A DNA stretch of 64,000 nt from Pseudarthrobacter sp. NIBRBAC000502770 (GTDB lineage Bacteria; Actinomycetota; Actinomycetes; Actinomycetales; Micrococcaceae), in contig NZ_CP041198.1 of assembly GCF_006517815.1 (NCBI RefSeq), positions 3,782,001 to 3,846,000 of the forward strand. The letters are read 5' to 3'. The translations under genes and the position numbers were made by a program. Positions 44,124 through 53,528 of this stretch are shown piece by piece. The notes beneath the pieces are model-generated. The model was not told the origin of the DNA and did no database searches. It worked only from the letters and a program-made list of their open reading frames with translations. Position 1 is the stretch's first letter; each line of letters starts with the position of its first letter.

Positions 44124-44840
44124 TCAGACCCGGGAGGTGTTGGTGCGGTCAACGGCCGCCAGGATGGCCTGCGCCAGTTGCTCCGGCTTGGTGAATTGGG
44201 GCCAGTGCCCTGTGGGCAGGTCGATGTACTCCACGTCATGGACCTTGGCCAGCTCGGAGACGAACGGGTGCCCGGCCGCGACCCATTCACGGATCATGGC
44301 GGACGGAAACTCGCACGCGATCACGGTGGCGGGTACGTCGTAGCGGCCTTCATCATGCAGTTGCTGCTTGCCGTACGCCACGCCCCGGGGCTCCGGAATG
44401 GCACGGGCACGGAAGGCCTGGCGAAGCCCGTCGTCCAGGTCCACCAGGTCGGCGTCGTCGAAGCTTTCCCAGGGCGGAAGGGGAATGTCGTCACCCTCGG
44501 CGGGCAGTTCGTCATTGATCACACCCCCTTCGCCCAGTGGGCCGCTGTCCACATAGATGGCGCGCTGCACCTTGTCCGGCCGTGCGTCGACGGCCCCGTG
44601 GATGATTGCGCCACCTCCCGAATGCCCCACCAGGACCACCCTGCCGCCCATGGCGTCGACGGCCTGGACCACGGCATCAATGTGGTCCTGCAGCCCTATT
44701 CCGGCCCGGCTGGAGTCCACGGATTCCAGTCCGGGCAGGGTCAGGGGGTGGGGCCGGTGGCCCGCTGCCTCCAGAGCAGGTGTTACCTCCGCCCATGATG
44801 AAGCGTCCAACCAGAAGCCGGGTACCAGGATGATGTCCAT
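44124..44840 (-). CDS. Alpha/beta-fold hydrolase
   Basis: A 238-residue hydrolase of the alpha/beta superfamily. The nucleophile elbow is GHSGGG (VVLVGHSGGGAII), the N-terminal oxyanion strand is IILVPGFWLDASSW, and the likely catalytic His is in PTGHWPQF near the end. This is the EstA/salicylate-esterase-like small hydrolase type; the substrate is unknown. It stops 43 bp before the agmatine deiminase start on the same strand, but the strong promoter between them suggests separate transcription. Confidence 0.85.
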   Translation of the reverse strand: MDIILVPGFWLDASSWAEVTPALEAAGHRPHPLTLPGLESVDSSRAGIGLQDHIDAVVQAVDAMGGRVVLVGHSGGGAIIHGAVDARPDKVQRAIYVDSGPLGEGGVINDELPAEGDDIPLPPWESFDDADLVDLDDGLRQAFRARAIPEPRGVAYGKQQLHDEGRYDVPATVIACEFPSAMIREWVAAGHPFVSELAKVHDVEYIDLPTGHWPQFTKPEQLAQAILAAVDRTNTSRV

Positions 44841-44884
44841 GACCGCACCCTACCCCCCACCCCCTGCGCAGGAACAAGGGGCCG

Positions 44885-46048
44885 CTACCGCTTCCGGTTC
44901 CGGCCTTTCCCGGCGTTCCGGCTGCCGCGTTCGAAGGCCTCGCGCTCAGCGGAGCGCTGAGACTTTCCCGCAGACACCACCTTCTGCTGCCACTCCCGGT
45001 GGTATGCGCGCTGGGCAGCAACGTCGGAGCGGCGGGCCAGGGCTGCGAGTTCACGCTGCATCTTCAGGTACGAATTCCAGCGCCGCTCCTCCAGGACGCC
45101 CCTGTCAATTGCGTCCCGGACCGCGCACCCTGGCTCAGTTCCGTGCGAGCAGTCCGCAAACCGGCAGCCGGCAGCCAGCTCCTCCACATCGCCGAACATG
45201 CTGCCCAGGCCTTCGCCGGCGTCGAACAGCCCGAAACCGCGGACCCCTGGGGTGTCCATCAGCACCGTACCGTTGGACAGCGGCACCAGTTCGCGGGCGG
45301 TGGTGGTGTGCTTGCCCTTGAAGTCGCCGGACCGCACCTCCCCGGTCTGCTGGACCTCGCGGCCCACCAGGGCATTGATCAAGGTGGATTTGCCCGCGCC
45401 GGACGGACCCAGGAGCACGATGGTGCCACGGGCGGGGATGCGGGACATCAGTTCGTCGATCCCGCTGCCGTTCCCGGCTGAGGTGGTCACCACGTCCACG
45501 CCGGCCGCCTGCAGGATGACCTTCCCGACGACGTCGTCCGCCACCTGCGCAAGGTCGGCCTTGGTGATGATCACCAGGGGAGTGGCACCCGAGTCCCATA
45601 CCGCCACCAGGGTCCGTTCCAGCCGGTTGTGGGTGAGCGGCCGGTCCACGGGCACCACCACGCCAACCGTGTCCATGTTGGCGGCAAGGACCTGCTCGGC
45701 CGACGAGTCCTCGAAGGCACGTTTGCGGCTGAGCTCGGACCGGCGGGGCAGGACAGCCAGGATCTGCCGTCCGCCGGCGCGGTTGGGGCCGATCCAGACC
45801 CAGTCGCCGGTAACGGGCTGGTCGCCGGTCAGCGGGTATGGCAGGTGGAGCAGACCGTCAGCGACGGCCACCAGCAGCAGCGTTCGGTCCACGCGCACCA
45901 CCCGGCCGGTGCCGGTGGCCTCGGGGTTGGGGTGCGCGGCGAAATGGCGGGCGACGGCGGGCGTGTAGCCGTAGGCGAAGGGGCCCTCGGCTGTTGAAGG
46001 GGTGTTGATGCCAGGGTTGTCCAGGGCGTTGCCTGAAGGAATATGCAC
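44885..46048 (-). CDS. rsgA: Ribosome small-subunit-dependent GTPase A
   Basis: A 387-residue circularly permuted GTPase that assists late 30S assembly. An OB-fold N-terminus (VVRVDRTLLLVAVADG, VTGDWVWIG) precedes the GTPase with G4 TKAD (162-165) before G1 GPSGAGKST (214-222) and G3 DTPG (265-268), the permuted order of the family. The C-terminal zinc motif is Cys295, Cys300, His302, Cys308. A basic tail (RNAGKGRNRKR) likely contacts rRNA. GTG start with AGGAAA. A short upstream frame may act as a leader. Confidence 0.93.
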   Translation of the reverse strand: MHIPSGNALDNPGINTPSTAEGPFAYGYTPAVARHFAAHPNPEATGTGRVVRVDRTLLLVAVADGLLHLPYPLTGDQPVTGDWVWIGPNRAGGRQILAVLPRRSELSRKRAFEDSSAEQVLAANMDTVGVVVPVDRPLTHNRLERTLVAVWDSGATPLVIITKADLAQVADDVVGKVILQAAGVDVVTTSAGNGSGIDELMSRIPARGTIVLLGPSGAGKSTLINALVGREVQQTGEVRSGDFKGKHTTTARELVPLSNGTVLMDTPGVRGFGLFDAGEGLGSMFGDVEELAAGCRFADCSHGTEPGCAVRDAIDRGVLEERRWNSYLKMQRELAALARRSDVAAQRAYHREWQQKVVSAGKSQRSAEREAFERGSRNAGKGRNRKR

Positions 46049-46420
46049 GTTGGTTTCCTCGGAAAGGTTCCCGGTGCAGGCGCGGGGTATCCGGCAGGTT
46101 TCTCAGGAAAGGCGCGTGCAACGGGAAAGGATGGTTGATGGTGTTGATGCGGGGCGCTCACGGCGCGCGGCAATTGCAGTCATCAACGCCACCTCCTCTC
46201 CCTCGTGCGGGTCCCGTCACCCTGCCGGGAACGGCAGGATGGGGCCGGGACCCACTTTAGTAGCCGCCGGCGTCGGGCACCAGAGCCTGGACCACAAGGG
46301 GGCGGACACCCTCCGCCCGCTAGGCCGGCCCCCGTGGTGGGCAGGACCTTCTGCGATGTCAGGGTGGAATGCAATACTGTCGTGAGCAGCATTCGCCGCG
46401 TTTGGGGGGACTTCTGGCAC
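46049..46420. other. Divergent region between rsgA and the GGDEF gene
   Basis: About 370 bp that should hold promoters for both genes. Apart from a possible 26-codon leader on the minus strand (46103-46183), I see no gene. The part near 46205-46330 is GC-rich without clear hairpins. For the GGDEF gene, a GTG at 46382 is an alternative start inside this stretch. Confidence 0.4.
46103..46183 (-). CDS. Possible short leader peptide upstream of rsgA
   Basis: A 26-codon frame, MTAIAARRERPASTPSTILS and six more residues, starts at ATG 46183 with AGGAGG eight bases upstream, a stronger ribosome site than most genes here. It ends 54 bp before rsgA. It could be a translated leader or a chance frame. 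No similar peptide is known to me. Confidence 0.3.
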   Translation of the reverse strand: MTAIAARRERPASTPSTILSRCTRLS

Positions 46421-47572
46421 ATGGTTCTGGATACGGCAACCCTGCGCATCGCTTTCGGCCTGATGGCCCTGGTGCTGGTGGTCCTGTTCTATTTTTCCGC
46501 CTACCGGGTGACGCGCTCGCCGTACAGCGCCTGGTGGTGCGCAGCCCTGCTGTTCTTCCTGTCCGGATCGGGTTGCTTCCTCCTGGACGGCACCCCCCAC
46601 CAGGTGTGGGCCAACCCGGTGGGCAACACCCTGCTGGTCCACGGCGGTGTTGCTGTGTGGGCCGGCGCGCGGTCGCTGCGGACGGTGCGCCCGCCCAAAT
46701 GGGCCTTTACCGGTATCCCCCTGGCCACCCTGGTTGCCTCCCTGCTGGACCATCCCGCCACCAATACCTGGTCCGGCGGCCCGGTGTTCCTCGCCGCGAT
46801 GAGCCTGACCATCGGCATGGCATCGCGCGAGCTGTGGCGGCTGGAACCGGGCTACTCACGGGTACGCATCCCCATGGCCGTGGCCGCCGGCGGGCTGTCC
46901 GTTTTCTACTTCTTCCGCTGGCTGGCTTTCCTGGTTGAAGGCCCCGACGGTCCCGTTTTCGTCACCGTCTTTGGATCGGCAGTCACCACCATGGTCACCA
47001 TGGTGCTCTTGGTGGTGGTGTCCTTCAGCATGGCGGCGTTGAGCAGCGAGCAGCAGACCCGCGCCCTGCGGGTGGTGGCTTCCCGGGACGACCTCACCGG
47101 GCTGTTGAACCGGAAGGCCTTCATGGACCTTGCGGCGGAGCAGTTGGCCGACCGGAGCATCACGGGCGGCTCCGGGGCCCTGATCCTTGCCGACCTGGAC
47201 CATTTCAAGGCGGTCAACGATACCCACGGCCATGCCGCCGGCGACCTGGCGCTGCAGGCCTTCGCCGGCGCCTGCGTTGCCACGGTCCGGTCCACCGACC
47301 TGATCGGCAGGTACGGCGGGGAAGAGTTTGTCATCCTGGTCCCGGGGGCTAGCGCCGAACGCGCGGAAACCATCGCGGAGGAGATCAGCAGGCGGCTGGC
47401 CGTCGCCCAAACCCTGAACGGAATGGAGATGCCCACCGCCAGTTACGGGATTTCCACGTACGGCGCCGGGACCTCCGACGTTGACGACCTCGTGGCCTCC
47501 GCGGATGCCGCCTTATACAGGGCCAAGTCCCTGGGCCGGAACCGCGCCGCCCGCAGCGACGAGCTGTACTAG
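46421..47572 (+). CDS. Diguanylate cyclase (GGDEF) with membrane sensor
   Basis: A 383-residue enzyme that makes cyclic di-GMP from GTP. About seven predicted helices occupy residues 8-205, beginning LRIAFGLMALVLVVLFYF. The GGDEF domain (about 218-375) has the catalytic GGEEF at 299-303 and the product-inhibition site RSTD at 290-293, exactly five residues before, so feedback control should be intact. DDLTGLLNRKAF and DLDHFKAVNDTHGH are canonical. No EAL domain is attached and no other c-di-GMP gene is in the window. The start is uncertain between ATG 46421 and GTG 46382. Confidence 0.92.
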   Translation: MVLDTATLRIAFGLMALVLVVLFYFSAYRVTRSPYSAWWCAALLFFLSGSGCFLLDGTPHQVWANPVGNTLLVHGGVAVWAGARSLRTVRPPKWAFTGIPLATLVASLLDHPATNTWSGGPVFLAAMSLTIGMASRELWRLEPGYSRVRIPMAVAAGGLSVFYFFRWLAFLVEGPDGPVFVTVFGSAVTTMVTMVLLVVVSFSMAALSSEQQTRALRVVASRDDLTGLLNRKAFMDLAAEQLADRSITGGSGALILADLDHFKAVNDTHGHAAGDLALQAFAGACVATVRSTDLIGRYGGEEFVILVPGASAERAETIAEEISRRLAVAQTLNGMEMPTASYGISTYGAGTSDVDDLVASADAALYRAKSLGRNRAARSDELY

Positions 47573-47607
47573 CCGGGCTGCGCCGGCGGCACGGTTCCGC
47601 CAATCTG

Positions 47608-48723
47608 CTACTTGGGCTGGAGTGCGTCCGCCCGCTCCGCCAGGACCGTCAGCTCCACGCGGTCAGGGCGGTCGACGGTGCTGTGGATCGCCACCGAAGT
47701 GCCCTTGTGGGCGGACTCCAGCAGGGATTCCATGACCTCCAGGGCGTGGTAGGCAAGGGCGCCGCCGGCCCGGGGCTCCTTGCCCTGCGGGGTGGCGGCC
47801 AGGTCCGCGATGCCGAACCCGCGGCCGGAATCAACATACCCGGCGGACACCGGAAGGGTTTCCCAGTCCGTGGCACCGAGCGGGAACAGTTCGACGTCCC
47901 CGTCGAAGTGGTTGGGGTCCGGTACCACCAGGGAGCCGCGCTCACCGTGGATCTCGATGTTTGGCGACTTGGATTTTACGGCGTCGAAGCTCATGAAGAG
48001 CGTAGACAGTGCCCCGGAGGCGTGGACCAGGACGCCGGTGACGTGGGAGTCGATGGTCACGGGGACTTTTTCGCCCTGCCGCGCCCCCGAGCCGATGGTC
48101 CGCTCGTCCCGGGTGTGGCTGGCGGCGCCCAGTACCGACGTCACGGGACCCAGCAGTGTCACGAGAGCGGTGACGTAGTAGGGGCCCATATCGAGGAGGG
48201 GGCCGCCGCCGGGCTGGTAGTAGAAGTCCGGGTTGGGATGCCAGCGTTCGTGGCCCGGGGTGGCCATGGTGGCAGACGCCGAGATGGGTGCGCCGATCAG
48301 TCCGTCGTCGATCGCCTTGCGGGCGGTCTGGATCCCCGTGCCCAGCACGGTGTCAGGTGCACAGCCGACGACGACGCCCGCCTCCCGTGCAGCATCCAGC
48401 ACCCGGCGGGCTTCTTCGGTGGTAGCAGCGAGGGGCTTTTCACCATAGACGCTTTTGCCGGCAGCGATCGCCCTCAGTGCCACGTCGGCGTGTGCGGCCG
48501 GGATGGTGAGGTTCAGGACCAGGTCGACGTCGGCTGCGGAGAGCAGGTCCTCCACGGACAGGGCGCGGACGCCGTCGTAATCATCCGCAACTGCCTGCGC
48601 ACGTGCCGGGTCCAGGTCCGCGACGGCCACCAGCCGGACCTGGTCCAGCCGGCGGAAGTTGGCGAGGTACTGCGCGATGATGGCTCCGCAGCCAATGATT
48701 CCGACGTTCAACGGCTTGCCCAC
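47608..48723 (-). CDS. Gfo/Idh/MocA family oxidoreductase (copy 1)
   Basis: A 371-residue NAD(P)-dependent dehydrogenase, last gene of the sugar operon. The nucleotide fold is VGIIGCGAIIAQYLANF, then GEKPLAATTEEARRVLDAA carries the conserved EKP. The C-terminal beta-sheet domain includes GGGPLLDMGPYYVTALVTLLG with the usual catalytic Asp/His region. Enzymes of this family oxidise or reduce sugar hydroxyls, often at C3. GTG start at 48723 with AAGGGG, overlapping the ThuA gene by 16 bp. It likely acts with ThuA and the isomerase on a keto-sugar; the substrate is inferred only as carbohydrate. Confidence 0.9.
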   Translation of the reverse strand: MGKPLNVGIIGCGAIIAQYLANFRRLDQVRLVAVADLDPARAQAVADDYDGVRALSVEDLLSAADVDLVLNLTIPAAHADVALRAIAAGKSVYGEKPLAATTEEARRVLDAAREAGVVVGCAPDTVLGTGIQTARKAIDDGLIGAPISASATMATPGHERWHPNPDFYYQPGGGPLLDMGPYYVTALVTLLGPVTSVLGAASHTRDERTIGSGARQGEKVPVTIDSHVTGVLVHASGALSTLFMSFDAVKSKSPNIEIHGERGSLVVPDPNHFDGDVELFPLGATDWETLPVSAGYVDSGRGFGIADLAATPQGKEPRAGGALAYHALEVMESLLESAHKGTSVAIHSTVDRPDRVELTVLAERADALQPK

Positions 48724-49406
48724 AGCAGGCCCCTTTCGATGATGGTGCGTACGTTCTGGTCCTGGAGGATTTCCACGCGGTGCCCTGGGGTGGACACGAA
48801 GATCCGGCCCTTGCCCCATTGGCGGGTCCAGATGGCGGGAGACGTCACTTCGCGGTTCCAGGGGTCCCACGCGCGGACTTTTTGCGTGGTGGTGGCCAGG
48901 ATGTCCACGTAGTCGTCCGAGAGGACCCAGTACTGTTCGGTGACCAGGTCAAAGTCCTTGATGCCCTTGGTGATGGGGTGGTCTGCTGCGGCCGGCAGCA
49001 TGTTGACGGTATAGGGCACGTAGTTGTCCGACTGCTCGCCGCTGCACTCGTCCGGGTGCTTGCCGGGGTGGCAGGCGAACTGGCCGCCGATCAGGTGCAG
49101 GTAGTCCGAGGTGTTCCGGTAGGAATCGGCGATCCCGCCGTGCCAGCCGGCCAGGCCGGTGCCGTTCTCCACGGCCGCCCGCAGCCCGGCGAACTCGTCT
49201 TTTTCGATCGTGCTCATGGTCATGCACTGCATGATCAGGTCCACGCCTGCCATGTATTCGGCGTCGGCGTAGACCTTGGGGGATTCCTCCACCCGGACGT
49301 CGTAGCCGTTGTCCTTGAGGTAGGGAATGAAGAGCTCCGTGGCCTCGTACGGCTGGTGGCCGTCCCAGCCGCCGCGGACGACCAGCGCATTCTTGCGATC
49401 TGTCAT
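48708..49406 (-). CDS. ThuA domain-containing protein (trehalose utilisation type)
   Basis: A 232-residue protein of the ThuA family, a class I glutamine amidotransferase-like fold without the glutaminase cysteine. Typical parts are ALVVRGGWDGHQPYEATELF, GLAGWHGGIADSYRNTSDYLHLIGGQF (cited in part), HPITKGIKDFDLVTEQYWVLSD and WTRQWGKGRIFVSTPGH. ThuA of rhizobia is needed for a keto-sugar step of trehalose and sucrose use. The ATG at 49406 has AAAGGAAA. It overlaps the downstream Gfo/Idh gene, a ThuA/ThuB-like pair. Confidence 0.9.
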   Translation of the reverse strand: MTDRKNALVVRGGWDGHQPYEATELFIPYLKDNGYDVRVEESPKVYADAEYMAGVDLIMQCMTMSTIEKDEFAGLRAAVENGTGLAGWHGGIADSYRNTSDYLHLIGGQFACHPGKHPDECSGEQSDNYVPYTVNMLPAAADHPITKGIKDFDLVTEQYWVLSDDYVDILATTTQKVRAWDPWNREVTSPAIWTRQWGKGRIFVSTPGHRVEILQDQNVRTIIERGLLWASR

Positions 49407-49454
49407 TGAGGTTTCCTTTGTCTGGCTGCCGGCTCGTGCCGGCAAGGCTTGGGG

Positions 49455-50459
49455 TCAGTGGCTGGCGAACGCGGCGTCGAAGGCCGCTGCGGGCGGGGCA
49501 ATCCGGCCCAGTCCCTGGACCATGGCAAGTGCCTGGGGAGCGCCGATGAGCCGGTCCATGCCGGCATCCTCCCATTCGATGCTGGTGGGACCTTCGTAGC
49601 CGATGGCGTTCAGGGTCCGGAAGATCCTGTTCCACTGGACATCCCCGTGCCCTGCGGTGACGAAGTCCCAGCCGCGGCGGGGGTCCGCCCAGGCCAGGTG
49701 GGAGCCGAGACGGCCGTTGCGTCCGTCCAGTTGGCGCACGGATTCCTTGACGTGGACGTGGAAGATCTTGTCCGCGAAGTCCTGCAGGAACATCACCGGG
49801 TCCAGGTCCTGCCAGATGAAGTGCGAGGGATCGAAGTTCAGGCCGAAATTCTCCCGGTGCCCCACGGCTTCAAGGGTGCGCTTGGCTGTCCAGTAGTCGT
49901 AGGCGATTTCGGACGGATGGACCTCCAGTGCGAACCGGACACCCTCATCGTCGAACACATCGAGGATGGGGTTCCAGCGGTCCGCGAAGTCCTGGTATCC
50001 GGCGTCGATCATGGCCTGGGAGGCGGGCGGGAACATGGCCACCGCCTTCCAGATGGAGGAGCCCGTGAACCCGGTGACGGTCTTCACCCCCAGGCGGGCA
50101 GCAGCCCTGGCGGTGTCCTTCATGGCATCCGCTGCCCGGCGGCGTACGCCTTCGGGCTCGCCGTCGCCCCAGATGTCCGCTGACAGGATGCCCTGGTGGC
50201 GCTCGTCGATGGGGTCGTCACACACTGCCTGTCCGGTTAGGTGGTTGGCGATGGCGAACACCTTCAGGTTGTTCTTTTCGAGGATATCCAGCCGGCCCTG
50301 GAGGTAGTTGTCGTCCTCGGCCGCGCGGCGCGGGTCCAGGTGGTCGCCCCAGCAGGCGATCTCCAGCCCGTCGAAGCCCCACTCGCCCGCGAGCCGCGCC
50401 ACTTCCTCGAAGGGTAGGTCGGCCCACTGGCCGGTAAACAGCGTGATTGGTCGTGTCAT
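49455..50459 (-). CDS. Sugar phosphate isomerase/epimerase family (TIM barrel)
   Basis: A 334-residue AP-endonuclease-2-like TIM barrel. [53 protein letters not shown] and [11 protein letters not shown] contain the Glu/Asp/His/Glu metal site characteristic of these isomerases. Such proteins act on keto-sugars or inosose-like compounds, and some cleave 3-keto-glycosides. It lies between the two Gfo/Idh genes and ThuA and would handle their oxidised product (inference). ATG start. Confidence 0.88.
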   Translation of the reverse strand: MTRPITLFTGQWADLPFEEVARLAGEWGFDGLEIACWGDHLDPRRAAEDDNYLQGRLDILEKNNLKVFAIANHLTGQAVCDDPIDERHQGILSADIWGDGEPEGVRRRAADAMKDTARAAARLGVKTVTGFTGSSIWKAVAMFPPASQAMIDAGYQDFADRWNPILDVFDDEGVRFALEVHPSEIAYDYWTAKRTLEAVGHRENFGLNFDPSHFIWQDLDPVMFLQDFADKIFHVHVKESVRQLDGRNGRLGSHLAWADPRRGWDFVTAGHGDVQWNRIFRTLNAIGYEGPTSIEWEDAGMDRLIGAPQALAMVQGLGRIAPPAAAFDAAFASH

Positions 50460-50510
50460 GTCTATTCCTTGGATCGCTTGAAGCTGGTCGTTGCCCTGCC
50501 GAACCGCTGC

Positions 50511-51701
50511 TCAGACCTTTTGCCACTGGCTGGAATTTGCGGCACTGGACTCCACGGCGGCCAGGACCCGCTGCACCTGCAGGGCGTCCGCGAAGGACGG
50601 TTCCGGTTGGCGGGCTTCGCCGATGGCCGTGACGAGGTCCACCACCTGGTGGGTGAAGCCGTGTTCATACCCCAGGCCGTGGCCGGTGGGCCACCAGTTT
50701 CCGACGTAGGGGTGCTCGGGCTCGGTGACGAAGATCTTCCGGAACCCCGCGTCGGGGGAATCGGCCGCGTCGTAGAAGGAGAGGGCGTTCATGTCTTCGA
50801 AATCGAAGGCGAGGGAACCCTTGGTGCCGTTGACCTCCAGCCGCATGGCGTTCTTCCGGCCCAGCGCGTAGCGCGTGGCTTCAAAGACGCCCACGGCACC
50901 TGCCGAGGTGCCGCCGTCGAACCTTGCGCTGAAGATGGCCGCATCATCTACGGTGACCTTCCCGCGCGGGGCGTCGCTGCTGAGGTCGCCGTGGCCGCCG
51001 AGGCCCACCAGGTCGCCGGCCAGCGGGCGTTCCTGCACGAAGGTCTCCAGCAGTGCCGAAACCCCGCTGATGTTCAGGCCCGTAACCCACTGGGCGGCGT
51101 CGATGCTGTGCGCTCCGATGTCACCCAGGGAGCCGGAGCCGGACTGCTCCTTGTCCAGCCGCCACGTCATGGGGGCGTTGGCGTCGGTGAGCCAGTCCTG
51201 CAGGTACTGGGCCCTGACATGGCGGATCTCGCCCAGCCGTCCCTGGTCCACGAACCGCCGGGCCAGCGCCAGGGCCGGCGTGCGGCGGTAGCTGAAGCCG
51301 CACATCGAGAGGACACCGTTCTTGGCGGCGGTCTCCGCTGCCAGTGTCATCCGCTCGGCTTCCTCCACGGAGTTGGCCAGCGGCTTTTCGCACAGCACGT
51401 GCTTACCGGCTTCGAGGGCCGCGATGGCAATCTCGGCATGGGTGTTGCCGGGCGTGCAGATATCGATGAGGTCGATGTCGTCGCGCTCGATCAGGCGCCG
51501 CCAGTCGCTCTCCACCGACTCCCAGCCCAGCTTGTCAGCGGCCGCTCGGACGCCGTCGGCATTCCTGCCCGCCACCGCGGTGAGCTGTGGCCGCAGCGGC
51601 AGGTCGAAGAACCGGGGCGCGGTGCGCCAGGCGTGGGAGTGGGCGGCACCCATGAAGGCGTAGCCCACCATGCCGACCCGCAGGGGTTTGGCGGTGGTCA
51701 T
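50511..51701 (-). CDS. Gfo/Idh/MocA family oxidoreductase (copy 2)
   Basis: A 396-residue dehydrogenase. N-terminal VGMVGYAFMGAAHSHAWRTAP, DICTPGNTHAEIAIAALEAGKHVLCEKPLAN (cited in part) with the EKP motif, and SGSLGDIGAHSIDAAQWVTG with the catalytic Asp...His pair. The two Gfo/Idh copies in this operon are clearly different in sequence and probably catalyse opposite or successive redox steps on one sugar. ATG with AGGA. It directly follows the permease genes by 13 bp. Confidence 0.9.
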   Translation of the reverse strand: MTTAKPLRVGMVGYAFMGAAHSHAWRTAPRFFDLPLRPQLTAVAGRNADGVRAAADKLGWESVESDWRRLIERDDIDLIDICTPGNTHAEIAIAALEAGKHVLCEKPLANSVEEAERMTLAAETAAKNGVLSMCGFSYRRTPALALARRFVDQGRLGEIRHVRAQYLQDWLTDANAPMTWRLDKEQSGSGSLGDIGAHSIDAAQWVTGLNISGVSALLETFVQERPLAGDLVGLGGHGDLSSDAPRGKVTVDDAAIFSARFDGGTSAGAVGVFEATRYALGRKNAMRLEVNGTKGSLAFDFEDMNALSFYDAADSPDAGFRKIFVTEPEHPYVGNWWPTGHGLGYEHGFTHQVVDLVTAIGEARQPEPSFADALQVQRVLAAVESSAANSSQWQKV

Positions 51702-51714
51702 GGAGGAGTCCTTT

Positions 51715-52620
51715 CTACTTGCTGAAGCCGGCGGTGAGGCCGCTCAGCAGTTGACGGCGGGCGACGACGTACACCACCAGCAGGGGAAGGGTCGCCAGGA
51801 CGACGGAGGCGAGAATGGCAGGGATGTTCACGCTGAACTCGCCCTGGAAGGTCCACAGGGACAGCGGCAGGACCCTGGTTGCCGGGCTCTGCGTCAGGAT
51901 CAGCGGGAAAAGGAAACCGTTCCAGACGTGCAGGGCGTTGTAGATGCCGACCGTGATGACCGCCGGCTTGGTCATGGGGAGCGCAAGGCGCCACATCATG
52001 GCCCAGTCGGAACAACCGTCCAGTCGCATCGATTCGAAAAGCTCATTGGGGACATCGCGCATGAAGTTGGACAGGATGAGCACGCTGACCGGGATGGCAA
52101 ACGCCACGGACGGAAGGATCAGGGCCAGCAGGGTGTCATACATGTGCGCCCGGGTGATCATCCAGTAGATAGGGATGATGGTGGCGTGCAGGGGGATGGC
52201 AAGGCCAAGGAGGAACAGGTTGTTCGTCAGGCCCAGGAACCGGCCCTTGCCGCGGACAATGGCGTATGCGGCCATGAAGGACACCAGCAGGGCAGGCAGG
52301 ACTGTGCCCAGGGTGACGATCAGGCTGTTGGTGAAGTACCTGACGAAGTTGTTCTCCAGGACCAGCTTGTAGTTGTCCAGCGTCGGGTCCGTTGCCGGGA
52401 GCATGGGGTTGGAGGTGAAGAAGCCAGCCTGGTTCTTGAAGCTGGTGATCACCACGTAATAGATGGGGACGATGATGATGGCCAGCCAAAGCCAGCCGCC
52501 CAGGCCGCCAAGCAAGTTTGGCCGGAGCCGTCCGGGGCCCTTGGTGCGGGTAACCGGTGAGGCGGTGATGCCGCCGGCGGTGGGGGCCGGTGGGACGGGA
52601 AGTTGGGTTGTGGACGCCAT
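51715..52620 (-). CDS. Carbohydrate ABC transporter permease (MalG/CUT1 type)
   Basis: A 301-residue inner-membrane permease with six predicted helices. The coupling-loop motif is ELFESMRLDGCSDWAMMWRLALPMTKPA (the EAA loop, cited in part). It follows the other permease by direct stop/start contact (ends at 52620). It pairs with it and with the lipoprotein to import an oligosaccharide or glycoside. Confidence 0.93.
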   Translation of the reverse strand: MASTTQLPVPPAPTAGGITASPVTRTKGPGRLRPNLLGGLGGWLWLAIIIVPIYYVVITSFKNQAGFFTSNPMLPATDPTLDNYKLVLENNFVRYFTNSLIVTLGTVLPALLVSFMAAYAIVRGKGRFLGLTNNLFLLGLAIPLHATIIPIYWMITRAHMYDTLLALILPSVAFAIPVSVLILSNFMRDVPNELFESMRLDGCSDWAMMWRLALPMTKPAVITVGIYNALHVWNGFLFPLILTQSPATRVLPLSLWTFQGEFSVNIPAILASVVLATLPLLVVYVVARRQLLSGLTAGFSK

Positions 52621-53522
52621 CAGGCACCTTCCAATTGGCTTGCGTTGCGGTTTTTGCCGCCCAACCGCTGGAGGATGAGCGCAAGGCCCAGTCCGATGAC
52701 GACGAGAATGACTCCCAGGGCGCTCGCGGCGCCCATGTCGTTGGCCTTGAAGCCCGTCAGGTACATATGCAGCGGAAGCAGCCGGGTGCTGTAGCCGGGG
52801 CCACCCCCGGTGAGCACGAAGATAAGGTCGAAGTACGCGAGGCTGCCCACCACCATCAGGGTGGAGGACGTGATGACCGTGTACTTCAGCTGGGGCAGGG
52901 TGATGTTCCAGAACTGGCGGAAGCGTCCCGCGCCGTCGATCTCAGCAGCCTCGTAAAGCGACGTGGGGATTTGGCGTACGCCGCCCTGGTAGATCAGCGT
53001 GTGGAATGGAACGAACTGCCAGGCAATGACGAAGACCACCACGAACAGGACCAGATCCGAGTTGCCAAGCCAGTCCTGGGCAAGGACGGGCAGGTTGAAT
53101 CCGGGCCCCAGGCCGAAGTTGGGATCGAGCAGGGCCTTGAAGGCGATGGCAACTGCCGCGGACGACAGCAGCAACGGCAGGAAGTAGAGCACGGCGAGGG
53201 CGGCGCGGTACTTTTGGCCGCCGGCCGTGAAGACGCCCAGCAGCAGGCTGATGGGCGCCTGGACGATGAACGAGAAGAACATGATCTTCGCGGTGACCAC
53301 CAACGCGTTGCCGGTGACCGGATCCGTAAGGACCGTGGTCCAGCTGGACAGGCCGTCCAGCTTGATCTCGCCCAAACCGTTCCAGCTGGTGAAGCTGAGG
53401 AAGACGACGCCGATCAGCGGGACAACAGCGAACGCCAGGAAGAAGACCAGGGCCGGGACTGCGAGCCACCCCGAGGGACCCGCGTCGCGGACCCCCCGGT
53501 TGGCGGAACCAAGAGCCGTCAT
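52620..53522 (-). CDS. Carbohydrate ABC transporter permease (MalF type)
   Basis: A 300-residue permease with six helices. The N-terminus has WLAVPALVFFLAFAVVPLIG, and the EAA loop is SLYEAAEIDGAGRFRQFWNITLPQL. Stop and next start share base 52620. The ATG lies six bases after the binding-protein stop. No ATPase gene is in the operon, so a shared MsmK/MalK-type ATPase elsewhere must drive it. Confidence 0.93.
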   Translation of the reverse strand: MTALGSANRGVRDAGPSGWLAVPALVFFLAFAVVPLIGVVFLSFTSWNGLGEIKLDGLSSWTTVLTDPVTGNALVVTAKIMFFSFIVQAPISLLLGVFTAGGQKYRAALAVLYFLPLLLSSAAVAIAFKALLDPNFGLGPGFNLPVLAQDWLGNSDLVLFVVVFVIAWQFVPFHTLIYQGGVRQIPTSLYEAAEIDGAGRFRQFWNITLPQLKYTVITSSTLMVVGSLAYFDLIFVLTGGGPGYSTRLLPLHMYLTGFKANDMGAASALGVILVVIGLGLALILQRLGGKNRNASQLEGA

Positions 53523-53528
53523 GGTCCC

